Positions 33,765-45,244 of a DNA stretch of 64,000 nucleotides are shown here, in pieces. The notes beneath the pieces are model-generated. The model saw only the letters and a list, made by a program, of their open reading frames with translations, did no database searches and was not told where the DNA came from. Both the position numbers and the translations under genes were made by a program. This DNA is from Physcomitrium patens. Lineage: Eukaryota > Streptophyta > Bryopsida > Funariales > Funariaceae. Where the stretch lies: positions 19,105,602-19,169,601 of the forward strand of contig NC_037253.1 in NCBI RefSeq assembly GCF_000002425.4, written 5' to 3'. Within the stretch, counting starts at the first letter, position 1. Every line of letters begins with the position of its first letter.

Positions 33765-35459
33765 CTATTTATTTGATATATCCAATTGATCAATTACTAC
33801 ATTATCCATTATTGGTTCCACCGATTCTGGCTCTAGTGGTACGTCTTCATCCTCTTCCAATATTTCAAGCGACTCCTTTCTCAACTGGGCTGAAAGATCT
33901 TCATTGTATTCTCCCAATTCACGGATCTGAGCTTCCAGTTTCAGGATCTGGGCATCACGAAGTTTCAATTGATGTTGCTGCGGACTCATCCCTTCTAGGA
34001 CATCTTTAATCGACACTTGAGATTGGCTCCTCACAGTTAACTCTTCCGTCAGTTTTGACACCTCATTTTGTAAAACTTCAATTTCAGACCTCATTTTCCC
34101 CGTTTCACATCTCAATTGGTCACACAATAACGCTTTCTCTGTCGCCAATAACTCTGTCTTGTTCACTTCCGCTTGCAACTGGCATTTGAACTTCTCCCGT
34201 TCCAAATCCCATGACTTCCTATTCTGAATCAATTCGTCCCGTTGTCCTTCCACAATCCGTGAAATCTGTTCTTTTTCCTTTGTCCAAGCCTCATATTGGA
34301 GAACCAATTTCCGCTCCAGGACCAACTTGACTTCTTCAATTTCTTGAATCCTCAGTTCTTGCTCCCTGATTTTTTGATTTTGATCCGATATCCTTTTTTT
34401 ACTGTCCTCCCAATCCCGTTTACTTCTGTCTTCGACATCCAATGCTCGTACCATACAAAGTATTTACAAAATGTGCTTCAATACGGTATTTTTAAGAGAT
34501 ACTCCTTCAGGGAATCGACCCTCTGGAAACGCCAACTGGTTGATATCTATCAATAATGAGACTTGATTCTCCTCTTCCACCGCAAGACCACTTGGAACCC
34601 GTCTCGCTTCGATAACCGGAGCTACCCCTTGAACCACTGTACGACTTGATTCTCCAATTTCGTGTATTACATCCGCTACATTGTGATTCTGTGCCAACAA
34701 ATTTCGTTCTCTCTGCAAAGGTGCTGACACTGGTATAGGGTTTTCCTCTTCTGACGGTGGTTGATGCAATGTGTGCGCGATGACAGCATACACATAATTT
34801 GAACAAAGCAAGGATGTGAACTTCCCCAATTTGAACTTGGCTCCTATCTCCGCATGAATACGAGTAGCTACGTAAGCCGCCCAGTTGAACACCATCCCCT
34901 CAAACGCCCCTACTGCTGCATACAATAATCGTTTTGACACATATGTGGGGTGTCGGTACAATCCTAACCGCCTCAGCACGAACCGCAACCATTCCACATA
35001 TTCTGGTGTAATCGCCTCCTGAGTCCGCCATCCTTGGCTCCTTTCAAAGGATGACATTCCTCCCTTGAAATATCTACCTAGGCTGAAATCGCCTGACTCA
35101 TCAGTCTCAACTGCCATCTCTCCAATGGAAAGAAACAACACCTTTTCCAGGATTGTTTCATCAATCCCAATAATTCGCCCTTGAACGACACTCGATCCAT
35201 CCTCGGGGTCGTAATTCTCAATGTATTCCTCCACTAATGACACATGGATTGATGGTAAACGCTCTGAATGGTGCAAAAACTGGAACAGCTTCGCAGTCCG
35301 AAAATCCCTTATTTTTCTCTGCGTCCAACAGATTTCTAACTTCATCGGCTCCATATTGGTAACGATTATCACAGCCGGTGGTTTTGCTGTGCGTTTAGCT
35401 CTCACATTCCGGCCACTTTCATCTCTGTCTACAACTCTCTTGGTACTTTCAATCGCCAT
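33765..35459 (-). pseudogene. I 3' ORF: globular N-terminal half, long coiled-coil C-terminal half
   Basis: Lies between integrase and the polypurine tract, the place where Athila-type elements carry an env-like frame. About 560 codons with about one break. The N-terminal half is rich in helices and aromatic residues (TNMEPMKLEICWTQRKIRDF; GRIIGIDETILEKVLFLS; RLGLYRHPTYVSKRLLYAA). The C-terminal half, about 190 residues, is a heptad-rich coiled coil (EQELRIQEIEEVKLVLERKL; LQNEVSKLTEELTVRS) ending in an acidic patch. I see no signal peptide, no clear membrane segment and no glycoprotein pattern, so it is not a recognisable envelope protein. Remnants in H and C show it is an old family trait. 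Function unknown. Confidence 0.8.
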
Positions 35460-35780
35460 GACTCAAACGCTTACAGGTCCTAACCGTCAATGCCACTCTC
35501 CAGTCTGTCCGAAACACTAAAATAAGACACAAATAAGCAACAACATAATATAACACCACAGAATAACCCTTAGTAGGAGCCCCACTCCTATTCTATTACC
35601 TAGTGATGAGAGCGACAACATGGTACCCATACTGTCCATTTCTCACTTCCTTCGCATCTGACACAATAGTGATTACTACATATCCTTGCAGCCGCCTCTA
35701 CGTCTTATACCATAATTAGGTCCCTCCTGAGTCCATTCGAAGTCCCCTCCCCTCAAATGAAATAAAACCCGTCCCGAGTT

Positions 35781-38700
35781 TTAGGTATTATATAACTGTA
35801 AACGATTTCCATTAATGCGGGTACTGAAACGATGGCCCGTGAAATCCTCCAATTGAACAGACCCATTGGAAAATCCTTCAATTACGCGATATGGCCCATG
35901 CCAGCGAACTTGAAATTTTCCCGGAAAATGGTTGAATCGGCTGTCATACAGCAATACCAAATCATTGGGCATAAAACACTTCGGCCGCAGTTTACTATCA
36001 TAGTAACTCTTCCTCCGTTTTTGAGTGGCTTCCATGTGGAATAGAGCGACAGCCCGTATTTCATCCAATTCCTCCAATTTCATCAACCGAGAGTGTAATG
36101 ACTGAGTGTCACTGAGGCGTTCGTCTAAGGTAATTTGTAAACTGGGAACCTCCAATTCGATAGGTAAAATTGCCTCTTGACCGTAAACTAATTGGAACGG
36201 AGTAGAGTGGGTAGTTACCTTATAGGCGGTACGATAAGCCCACAAAGCTGCAAAGAGTTTGGTCTCCCAATCAGTACCGGCCCCTGAAATTGTCTTAGTC
36301 AAGACTTTGCACAAAATGCCGTTGGTCTTTTCCGTTTGCCCATTGGCACGAGGATGGTAGGGAGTGGTCTTACGATGCTTGATCTCATATGTGGTCGTCA
36401 AGGCGGCGATGGTAGCATTGATGAAATGGGTGCCTCGATCGCTGACCAATTCCTTGGGACACCCAAAGCGAGTGATAATATTCTCATACAGAAAAGTTGC
36501 CACCGTACTGGCATTATCGGTGCGGGTAGCAATCGCCTCTGCCCATTTGGTGACATAATCGGTGGCGACTAAGATAAACCGCTTTTGACCAGGTTTTGAC
36601 GTTGGTGCAATGGGACCAACAAAATCAATACCCTATTTTTCAAACGGAACCTGGGCCAAGATTGGGACTAACGGCATGGCGAAAGTACCCGTAGGTCGAC
36701 CAATTCGTTGACAAGGATCACAACGGCGAACGAACTGGTGGGCATCAGAAAACATTGTGGGCCACCAATATCCGGCCATTAAAGCCTTGCGGGCAGTGCT
36801 GTCTCCCGCGAAATGACCACCACAACTATCCAAATGACAACCTGTAAGTATCGACTATACTTCACTGGGAAAGATACAGCGCCGTAAAAGACCATCGCGT
36901 CCTTGTTTATACAAAGCATCACAAATCATCGTGTATGGGGCACTCTTCAGAATAAGGCGCTTCTTAAGCTTGTCCGTGAAAGTCGGCGGAAAAGTATGGA
37001 AGGTCAGAAACTGAATAATTTCGCTATACTCGGGGGATATCACATCCACCACAAATAATGCGGCGTCGGGAAGATCATCGGGAACAGGCTCGTTGCCGAG
37101 AATATTAGACAACCGGGATAAATGATTTGCGTTCGCATGTTGCTTCTCAGGTCTGACAACCACCGTAAAATTGAACTCCTGGAGGAGTAAGACCCAGCGA
37201 GCAATGCGCCCACTCAATTGAGGCTTATTAATCAGATATTTGAGGGCATCATGATCCACATAAAATACAAACGGATACCCAAGCAAATAGTGCCGAAATT
37301 TTTTAACCGAGTATATCATACCCAACGCCTCTCGTTCAGTAGTAGTATAGTTGCGTTCGGCAGCCACCAATTGTCGACTGGCATAATATATTGGATGATC
37401 GAATCCCTTATCATCCTTCTGGCTTAATACCGAGCCAATAGCAGCATTGGATGCATCAACATACACATGAAATGGCTTTCTCTTACAAGGAGCCACCAAT
37501 ATTGGTGCAGAGACCAATTTTGACTTTAAGACCTCGAAGGCTACGGTACACTCCTTGGTCCAGAGGGGACTAGTACCATCGGACGGAGGTTTCTTCAGTA
37601 AGTTCGTTAAAGGTTGACAAATAACCGCAAACAAACTTATAAATCGTCGATAATAACTGACATGACCAACGAACCCTCGAACACCGGAGACTGTCTCCGG
37701 TCTGGGCAAGTTCATGATATGCTGCACTTTGTCAGGATCTGTAGCAATACCACGACTGGAAACAATATGGCCCAATAATTTTCCGGACGGAACACCAAAT
37801 TGGCACTTCTCCGAATTCAACGATATTCCAAATTTGGCACACTGAGCCAAACATTTGCCTAAACAATGAAGATGATCTTGTTTGGTACTGAATGTACAAA
37901 AGTCATCTAAAAAGATCTCCATAAACAGTCGGAGATAATCTTGAAAAGCCTGAGTCATCACGCGTTGGAACGTGGCTGGGACGTTACATAACCCGAAAGG
38001 CATCACGCGATAAGCAAATGTGCCCCAATCCGTAGTAAAGGTTGTCTTGAGCTGGTCTTCTTTTGCAATTTGGACTTGATTATACCCGGAGAAACCATCG
38101 AGAAATGAATAGCATTCGTGACCGGCGACGGCGTCCAATATACTATCCGTGAATGGTAACGGAAAGTAATCTTTCTTGGTGGCTGCATTAAGTTTTTAGA
38201 AATCTTGACAAATTCGGATTTTTCCGTTCTTTTTTGGCACCATCACAATTGGAGAAACCCACTCACTATTCGGTACCGGGTAAATGAAACCCACCGCAAG
38301 AAGCTTGTCCAATTCTTCCTTCACCATAAGGGAATATTTAGGATTAAGGCGATGTTGCCTCTGGCGTACCGGTTTAGCGTTTTCTTCCAATATGATACGA
38401 TGTTCACAGACATCAGCGGGGATACCTTGTAGATCATTATAAGTCCAAGCAAAAGCGGATTTATGATGTAAAAAAAAGTCTGTCCAACAGGTCAACTCTT
38501 GTTCCTTAATACCTTCGTAGACCTTAATTAGCCGAGGTTCGGCCGTGGTCGCTAAGTTAATAGTTTGACATACAGGGTCAGCAACAATACTCTGTTTCAA
38601 TTCTCGCAGTGATTTAAAGTTACTCGGTATGTCCGACATATGCGAAGTAACGAATCCCGTCTCGAGGGCACTAACATGGTGCACATCGTACCCAGGTTTC

Positions 38701-41700
38701 CAGTCAATACTTACATAAGCAGAGTTTTCCGAATCCTTAGGATATATCAAGTACTCCCCCGGACCTCCACATTGGTACACCACCTCAGGGTGTTGTGCTG
38801 CCTCCACATTGGCCTCCGTACTCGGTACTTCTGTGTCATCATCGGAGCTAAGCCCTTCGTCCGACGTCAATTCAGATACTGGCAACTGAGACTCCCCGTG
38901 ATAGCGTACTGGGTACATTTGTAACACCATTTTATCTACGCCCTTACCAATTGTCAAAGTACCTCGACCCCAATCGTTCTTGGCCTTCGCTTGATACAGC
39001 CAGGGTCGTCCCAATAAAATAGGGTACGATAAAGTCGAACGTTGTAAGCGAAAGACAATGTAGTCAATTTCATAGGCAATACCTGCAATTATAGTTTGAA
39101 CACTCCGTAAAATACCCATTGGCTTAACTCGGCTATGATCTGCCATCCGTAATACCAATGTCGTGGGGACTAATTGTTCCAGACCTAAAGCATCCATTGT
39201 ATCAACGTTCATTAAATTGACGCTGGAACCTCCATCTACCTGGACGCCAGAGATCCGAACACCATCAATCGAAACATCAATGGTTGGTGCACCTGGATCA
39301 GGGTTCAAACTAACTTCACAAACTTCCATATTACGATGCCGATGTCTTGTTAGGGATGAATTCAAGGTGGAACGACACTCTGGTGCGACTGCTAGAAGTT
39401 GCTTCATAGAGATTGAAGGCCGAATAGCATCCAAATCCTTTAAAATGTCGTAGGGTTCCATATTTAGGGTAATTCCCAATGCCCTCTTCCGTTTCATGGG
39501 TTTGAGCTTAACTCCGTGAGGTAAATTATTCTGCCGCCCTGGACTTGGAATTGGAACAGCAGATTGAGCTTCCTTGGGACTTCCTTTCCCAAGGGGATCT
39601 TTCAACGGGTATGATGCTTCTTGGAACTGCGGTGGGAACAGACCGGTTCGAGACGGAACTGAAGACTCCGTAATTGGGACCTCATTGGGCTTCGCAACCA
39701 AATCAGGGCTCAAGACTTTCCCAGTTTCCGGGCCTGAATGGGATTGGTCCGTAATTGGGTGTGATTGGCCCTTCGCTTTAGGATCTTCCAAATGTTTAAT
39801 TGGGCCTTTCCCTTTTTGCTGGCTCCTAGTAAGAACGGTATGGACACATTCCACCCGATTTACTGGAGAGTCTTGAGGTCCTCGATTTATTCCCTCGATT
39901 TTTCCTAGACTCTGGATCTGCTGATCCCGATTATTGAAATTGAATGGAGCATTACATTGCTGATACGTATGCCCTGACTGCTTGCAATTCCCACAAACTG
40001 GGGCATAATCGTCACTGGCTCTTGGATTGGGACATTCATTGGCATAATGACCAATGTGTCTACAACGGAAACAACGCAATGGCCTTTTTGCACCCCCATC
40101 AGGCATATTGGGTGTCTCCACCGGTATATACATACTAGGTTTGTTCCATGTAGGTTGAGAAAACGATCCTGGTTGTCCCGGTTGTACTTGGTTCAATGGC
40201 ATCGATGGAGCATATGGCTGATACCCATGCTGCTCCTTACCATAGTTCTGAGGATTTGATACAAACCCCTCACTATAAGTGGAATTCTGAAAATGATTGA
40301 CTGCTCGATTTTGTCGGTTAGATCGATTTCCATGCCATCCAAACGTATTTCCTGTTTGAACTTGATTGACATTCCATGGAGTTGGTGGAATCATGGTCGG
40401 ATTACTGAATTGTTGTTGTCTTTGCAAATTCCAACAATTAGCGGTTAAGTGCTTGCTTCCACAAAATGTACATTTACCCAACACTTGTGAAGGTGACGGG
40501 CATTCCGTTACCAAATGACCGTGGCCCTGACAATTACTGCACCATACATTGGTCCTAGTATTGGTTGGCTTTTGCCTCTTCTCCTTATCTTTGGCCATAT
40601 TAACGGCCATTTCCTCCATTTTCTTCGTCAAGTTCAATAACAAGGCTTCATTGGAATCTTTTGAAGTTGATATTATTTGTTTTTCTGCCAAAGTTGACTC
40701 GTGTGTTTGATATGGAAAATATGGGGCATACGTTGTTGTTACTTGCGGTGGTAAAGCTTGCAATGGGGTAACATTAACTGGCCCCTGAGTATTGGCACTT
40801 GACTGGGCAACTGTTTCGATCATCTGTGGATAACTACCCACTGATCCATTCAAAGCCGGATATTGATAATTGCTTTGAACTGGTATCATCGTGGCACACG
40901 CAGTTAAAAACTGATCATAATGGCATTCCTCCCAAACCTTGGCTCTATCAAGGGATGCAGATATCGTAACTGGTTGAGCTTCTTTTACAAACATTTTTAG
41001 CTCTGGTGGGTGCAAACCATTTATTAATATAGATAATATAAATGCCTCCGGCATTTGGTGGTTCGGCCACTTACTAAGTATATCAGCCACTCGGCCATAG
41101 AACGATTCCACCGCCTCTCCTAGGATCATTTTGCTGTTCATTAACCTTCCTCGAAGACGGTCTTCAAAACCAATTGATCGAAAACGGGTCAAAAATGCAT
41201 TCTTCAATGCTTCCCAGTTCGAAAATTGACCAACTGGTTGACGGTTATACCATTCAAACGCCGTATCCTTTAAGGTTGCTGGCAACCATCGTAACCAAAT
41301 ATCCTCGGTTCTCCCATTATTGGCGACACATGCTGTCAAAAACTGCGACAAATGTTGATCTGGATCCGCACCCGGAAAACCCCTAAAGGTAGGTAATGGA
41401 GACACGCTAGTTGTGCGATCACTCACAGTACCCATTTGTACTGCTATGGGAACCGCTGGACCTCCCGTCGTCATTGAATTTGACAATGTGACACTTAATC
41501 GTTTGTTAATATAGTCTGCGTCTCTCTTAAATATATTTTCCGAACTTTCCACCCTGCTCAATTTGCTATTATTATCCTTGAACAAGTTTATTGGTTGAAT
41601 AGGAGGTGAGAATGACGGATTTTGAAACACACTGAATTGGCCCTTATTGACCAATAATTTATGCCACTCTATGGAACCAGTTTTGACGGAATCGGCAGTT

Positions 41701-42050
41701 TCCGCTATTGGAAACGTACCCAATGGAGTACCCAACTCTTCTGTGATTCCCCCACTCTCAGTTAACGGTCTCAGAAGAAACCCTGGCCTATTGATCAAAT
41801 TTTCAGCAAGTGCTCTTGGCAATTTCTCTAACGGTATATACTTCTGAAATATTAGATGTCGATTAGCTTCTGGGTATGCTCGAATATGACGACAGGCATG
41901 CAACCATGGCTTAATCCAGCTTTGTCTATGATTCCTTTTTAACTTTCTTTGTTGCTCGTTTCGCAACAAATTTCTTGCTTGCGATCTCTCTATTCTTTCT
42001 CTTGACTGCCATATTTTCTTTACTGTTAAGTTCTCATTCTTAATAACCAT
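35781..42050 (-). pseudogene. I gag-protease-pol region
   Basis: One long minus-strand region, about 2,090 codons, with about three breaks. Gag core lies near residues 230-380 (PTFRGFPGADPDQHLSQFL). Four zinc knuckles follow between about residues 495 and 680: CSNCQGHGHLVTEC, CTFCGSKHLTANC, CFRCRHIGHYANEC, CGNCKQSGHTYQQC. Protease has VDGGSSVNLMN and YPILLGRPWL. RT has EWVSPIVMVPKKNGKIR, MPFGLCNVPATFQRVM and the box FLDDFCTF. RNase H has VYVDASNAAIG, TEREALGMI and YVDHDALKYL. Integrase has the zinc-binding part (CDPCQR), catalytic residues in ATDYVTKW, VSDRGTHF and GQTEKTN, and the module FQVRWHGPYRVI; no chromodomain. Confidence 0.9.
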
Positions 42051-42140
42051 ACTCTTTCATTATATTCTTCTGCGACTGCTACCTATTTCCCATCTACTTC
42101 AACCGGCAGTTAAAACCTAACACTCCATGCTATTATCAAT

Positions 42141-42158
42141 TTCCCCGGCAGCAGCGCC
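42141..42158 (-). other. Primer-binding site of I
   Basis: Minus strand TGGCGCTGCTGCCGGGGA, a few bases inside the 5' LTR. It differs from H (TGGCGCCACTGTCGGGGA) and C (TGGTGCCGCTGCTGAG) in the middle. Confidence 0.85.
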
Positions 42159-42162
42159 AAAA

Positions 42163-42871
42163 TGTGATTGTCGTTTTACTTACTCTAACTTATCTAATCA
42201 GAGTAAACCTGTATAGGGGAATTCGAACACAGGGAAAGAATACCGCATGAGCTTACACGTTAGGGTCACACAATTAACTGTATTCCGCACTACTTAAAAC
42301 ATCCAGGAAACACTACAATGCTTTCTACTTCCTAATAATACTCCACCATCACTGATAACAATAACATGTAATCCCGCACTATCCTAAATGACAGGACATA
42401 ATCATACTATAATCCAAATTCTGGAGTTCTTCACCATTAACTGCCTTCACATTACAGTGTTTCACACAAACACAGACTCATTCTCTCTGCTGAACTACAT
42501 TCAGATTTCAGCATTCAATCTCTCTTCTTCTCATTCAATAATATATAATTCCATTCACACTTTCATTCCATGATTCACTTCACAATATTCAGAAACTCTC
42601 AATACTCTTATTTCAAAGAACATAACAACAAAAGAAAAGAGGTAGCACCAAGCTTACCCCGGCTCACACTATCACAGTAATGGCCCCTACTTCCTCTCTC
42701 CCATCCTCCTTATGCTACCACGAGATACCAACTACTACATCTCTAATGAAAACTGCTTTTCCTAACTATTCATCCATTTTACCTACTGAACTACCTTTTC
42801 AACAGTCATCTATCCCTGTTTACACTATGAACTAAGTATCTACAATTCAACAAATAACTACTTATTCTACA
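42163..42871 (-). repeat. 5' LTR of I (709 bp)
   Basis: Plus strand from TGTGATTGTCGTTTTAC to TTATTCTACA; nearly identical to the left copy. Confidence 0.95.
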
Positions 42872-42876
42872 AAGGA

Positions 42877-43670
42877 CTAGTCTTCAAAGGTGTAGAAGAG
42901 CTAGGATTATACTAAATCTTGAAAAAATATTCCTAATAATTTGAAAGGAAGTTCTACTAAGATATGTAGTGCTGGAAAAGGATAGAAAATCAGATCCCAA
43001 AAAGGTCAAAGTTATTGTAGAATTAAAACATCCTTCCATCGTGAAAGACATACAAAGGACTCTGGAATATATAGCGTGGTATTGAAAAGTTAAACAAGAC
43101 TATGTTATACTTTCTATGCCCATAATTATTCTAATACAAAAAAAAATGAAGTTTGAATGGAGTAAAAAATACCAAGAGTCATTTGATATCCTTAAAGGGA
43201 AACTTAGTACATTTTCCATCTTAAGATCATCAAATTAATCATTGCCCTTTCATATGCTTTGTGATGCTTCATCCATAGCAGTAGGAAGCACCTTACATGA
43301 AGTAAATAGGGAGAAAAGCGAAGACTATTTCATAGCTTTTGCAAATAGGTAATTGAATCCTATAGAAAAGAATTATATTACTACAAAATGGGAATGCCTA
43401 GCCATAGCTTTTTTTGTCAAGAAGTTTACACACTATCTTCTTTTAAACTTAGTAGTATTTTTTGTAGACTACGTGGAAATCAAATAATTGGTTAATAAGG
43501 CAGATTTGATTAATAGACTTCCTAGATAGGTGCTTCTACTAGAAGAATTTGATTATATAATAGAATATAAGCTTGAAAAGATATACAAGTAAGCAAACCA
43601 TTTATCTAGGTTGTCAGAAAAAATTGGTGAAGCCCTAATTGATGATACTTTAATAGATGAAACCTTATTT
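42877..43670 (+). pseudogene. G: end of RT and RNase H
   Basis: Continues G right after element I and its repeat. RT end (VIVELKHPSIVKDIQRTLEYIAWY), then RNase H with MLCDASSIAVGSTLHE, WECLAIAFFVKKFTHYLL and a FFVDYVEIK stretch, ending ANHLSRLSE. Aligns distantly with I. A decayed fossil with many breaks. Confidence 0.7.
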
Positions 43671-43679
43671 ATTGTTTCA

Positions 43680-44940
43680 ACAATTCCTACTTGATAAAAA
43701 TTAATTTCTAAATTTTTGACAATCTAAGCCTTGTCTTTTCATTTTTTTAAAATAAAATATAGAAAGGTAAGAATCAATAGTAGATACCTTGCCATAATAG
43801 GATACAAATTATATAGATGTGAAGTCGAGAAGATATTAAGAAGGTGTGTGATGGACAAAAAAATTCCTGTTATTCTATCAGCATGTCATGATAGTGCATG
43901 TGGAATGTATTTTTGAGGAATCTTAATTGGCCAAAAAATCTTTAGAATTGGCTATTATTGGCCCATATTATTTCACAATATCCATAGATATTCTAAGACT
44001 TGTGACACATGTCAACAATATGCTAGGAATGACTTAAGCATGAGTCTCCCTTTCCATAAGTCTCTACTTTTAGTTCTCTTTGAAAAATAGAAAACTAATT
44101 ATATAAGATAGGTTCATCCCAATTCTATTAGTGGTATAAAATATATAGTGGTAGCAACCAAATACTTGACTAAGTAGGCTGAGGCAAAGGCATTTAAAGC
44201 CAACAATGCCAAGCAAGCTACAAAATTCTTCTATGAGTAGATCATTACTAGATTTGGATGTCTAAAAATTATAATTAGTAATAGAGATAAGTATTTTTTA
44301 AATAAAGTGATAGAAAACTTGATCAATTGATTTAAAATTGATTATAAAAAAATTACTTCTTATCACCTTCAAATGAACAAATATATAAAAAGGATTAATC
44401 GAACCTTGATTAATATTCTCAAAAAAATAATGACAACATCTAAATAAGATTGGAATATAAAGCTTCTTGCAGTCTTATGGGCTTATAGAATAATATTTAA
44501 AGTAACAATCTAAGCAACCTTATTTTTCTTAGTTTATGGCTTAGAAGCAATTATATCAATCAAGTTTGAAATTTCTTCTCTTCTTATTGTCTTGACAGAA
44601 TGATTGTCAATTAAACAATCTTTAATTGATAGGCTATAACAATTAGAAGGTCTAGTTGAAGCCAAAAGATGAAGTGCTCAATATATAGAGGCAATTCAAA
44701 AAAGAAAAAAAATTACCTTTGACAAACAAAATAAGGTTAGAACCTTGAATCCTAGCATGTTGGTCTTCTTACAAGATGCTAGAAGATTAGACTTTCCAAG
44801 GAAATTTGATGCTATATACTTAGGCTCCTACTTAGTTAAAGAAGTCTTTTCAAACAATTCAATTTGGCTACAAACACTCAATGAAAAAGATTTTCATACT
44901 AGGGCATTTAGAAATAGATATAAAAAATATAGAGTGTGAT
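43680..44940 (+). pseudogene. G integrase region
   Basis: Shows YKLYRCEVEKILRRCVMDKK and CHDSACGMYF, the zinc-binding pair CDTCQQYARN, core remnants near VVATKYLTK and the second-aspartate region, and a C-terminal part (LNPSMLVFLQDARRLDFPRK; GSYLVKEVFSNNSIW). A decayed fossil. G is not recognisable beyond about 45.0 kb. Confidence 0.65.
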
Positions 44941-45116
44941 TTTCATCATATACATGGTCAAATGGCTAATCTTTGAATTCACCATTATTCAACTCTATAA
45001 GTGGTGAATCAGCAAGACTAGATAGAATTTAGAAAGCTAAAATATTGGAGTTAAAGATAAGTTATAGTTGTATTCATTTCTCTTGTCTTTTTTTTAATTA
45101 AGTTCCATTACCAAAA

Positions 45117-45210
45117 AAGAAGAAGAAGAAAAAAAAAAAAAAAAAAAAAAAAAAATCACAAAAATTCTTAGTGAAAAAAATATTTGATTAGATTCATAAT
45201 TTTTGAATAT

Positions 45211-45242
<32 letters not shown>
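45117..45242. repeat. Two long A tracts
   Basis: A28 at about 45,129-45,156 after a GAA-rich stretch, and A31 at 45,212-45,242. They could be retroposon tails or the polypurine region of G; not decidable. Confidence 0.8.

Positions 45243-45244
<2 letters not shown>

Larger units (their letters stand above)
32950..42871 (-). mobile_element. Element I: young, nearly whole Tat/Athila-like element with a 3' ORF
   Basis: 9,922 bp, bounded by two 709-bp LTRs (32,950-33,658 and 42,163-42,871) and the exact 5-bp repeat AAGGA (32,945-32,949 and 42,872-42,876). Read on the minus strand: 5' LTR, primer site, gag-protease-pol, a separate 3' ORF, a polypurine tract, 3' LTR. The LTRs differ at about four positions, all C/T exchanges (about 0.6%); at a rice-like rate of 1.3e-8 per site and year that would be of the order of 0.2 million years, with the rate an assumption. 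It looks nearly whole, with about four breaks in all. It sits in G's RT region and is the youngest datable layer. Confidence 0.93.
4300..45000 (+). mobile_element. Element G: old Ty3/gypsy element, base of the left nest
   Basis: Three separated pieces read as one plus-strand gypsy element once the insertions H (4,718-29,355) and I (32,950-42,871) are taken into account: about 4,300-4,717 (gag start), 29,356-32,949 (gag, protease, RT) and 42,872-45,000 (RT end, RNase H, integrase). The order is exactly gag-protease-RT-RNase H-integrase, and the short repeats GTTTT and AAGGA flank the two insertions. The total own length is about 6 kb. G is a distant relative of the H/I/C family (protease VDGGSGLNIM, RT DIFAWSYEDLKGIP). 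Very decayed with many breaks, hence the oldest layer. Its LTRs are not identified; the outer limits given are approximate. Confidence 0.7.

Noticed and set aside
33765-34454. Coiled-coil frame as a host gene (kinesin- or golgin-like)
   Set aside because: It lies inside a TSD-bounded element between integrase and the polypurine tract, and remnants occur at the same place in H and C.
37218-40259. Open frames on the plus strand across element I
   Set aside because: They are antisense shadows of gag-pol, with no motifs of their own.
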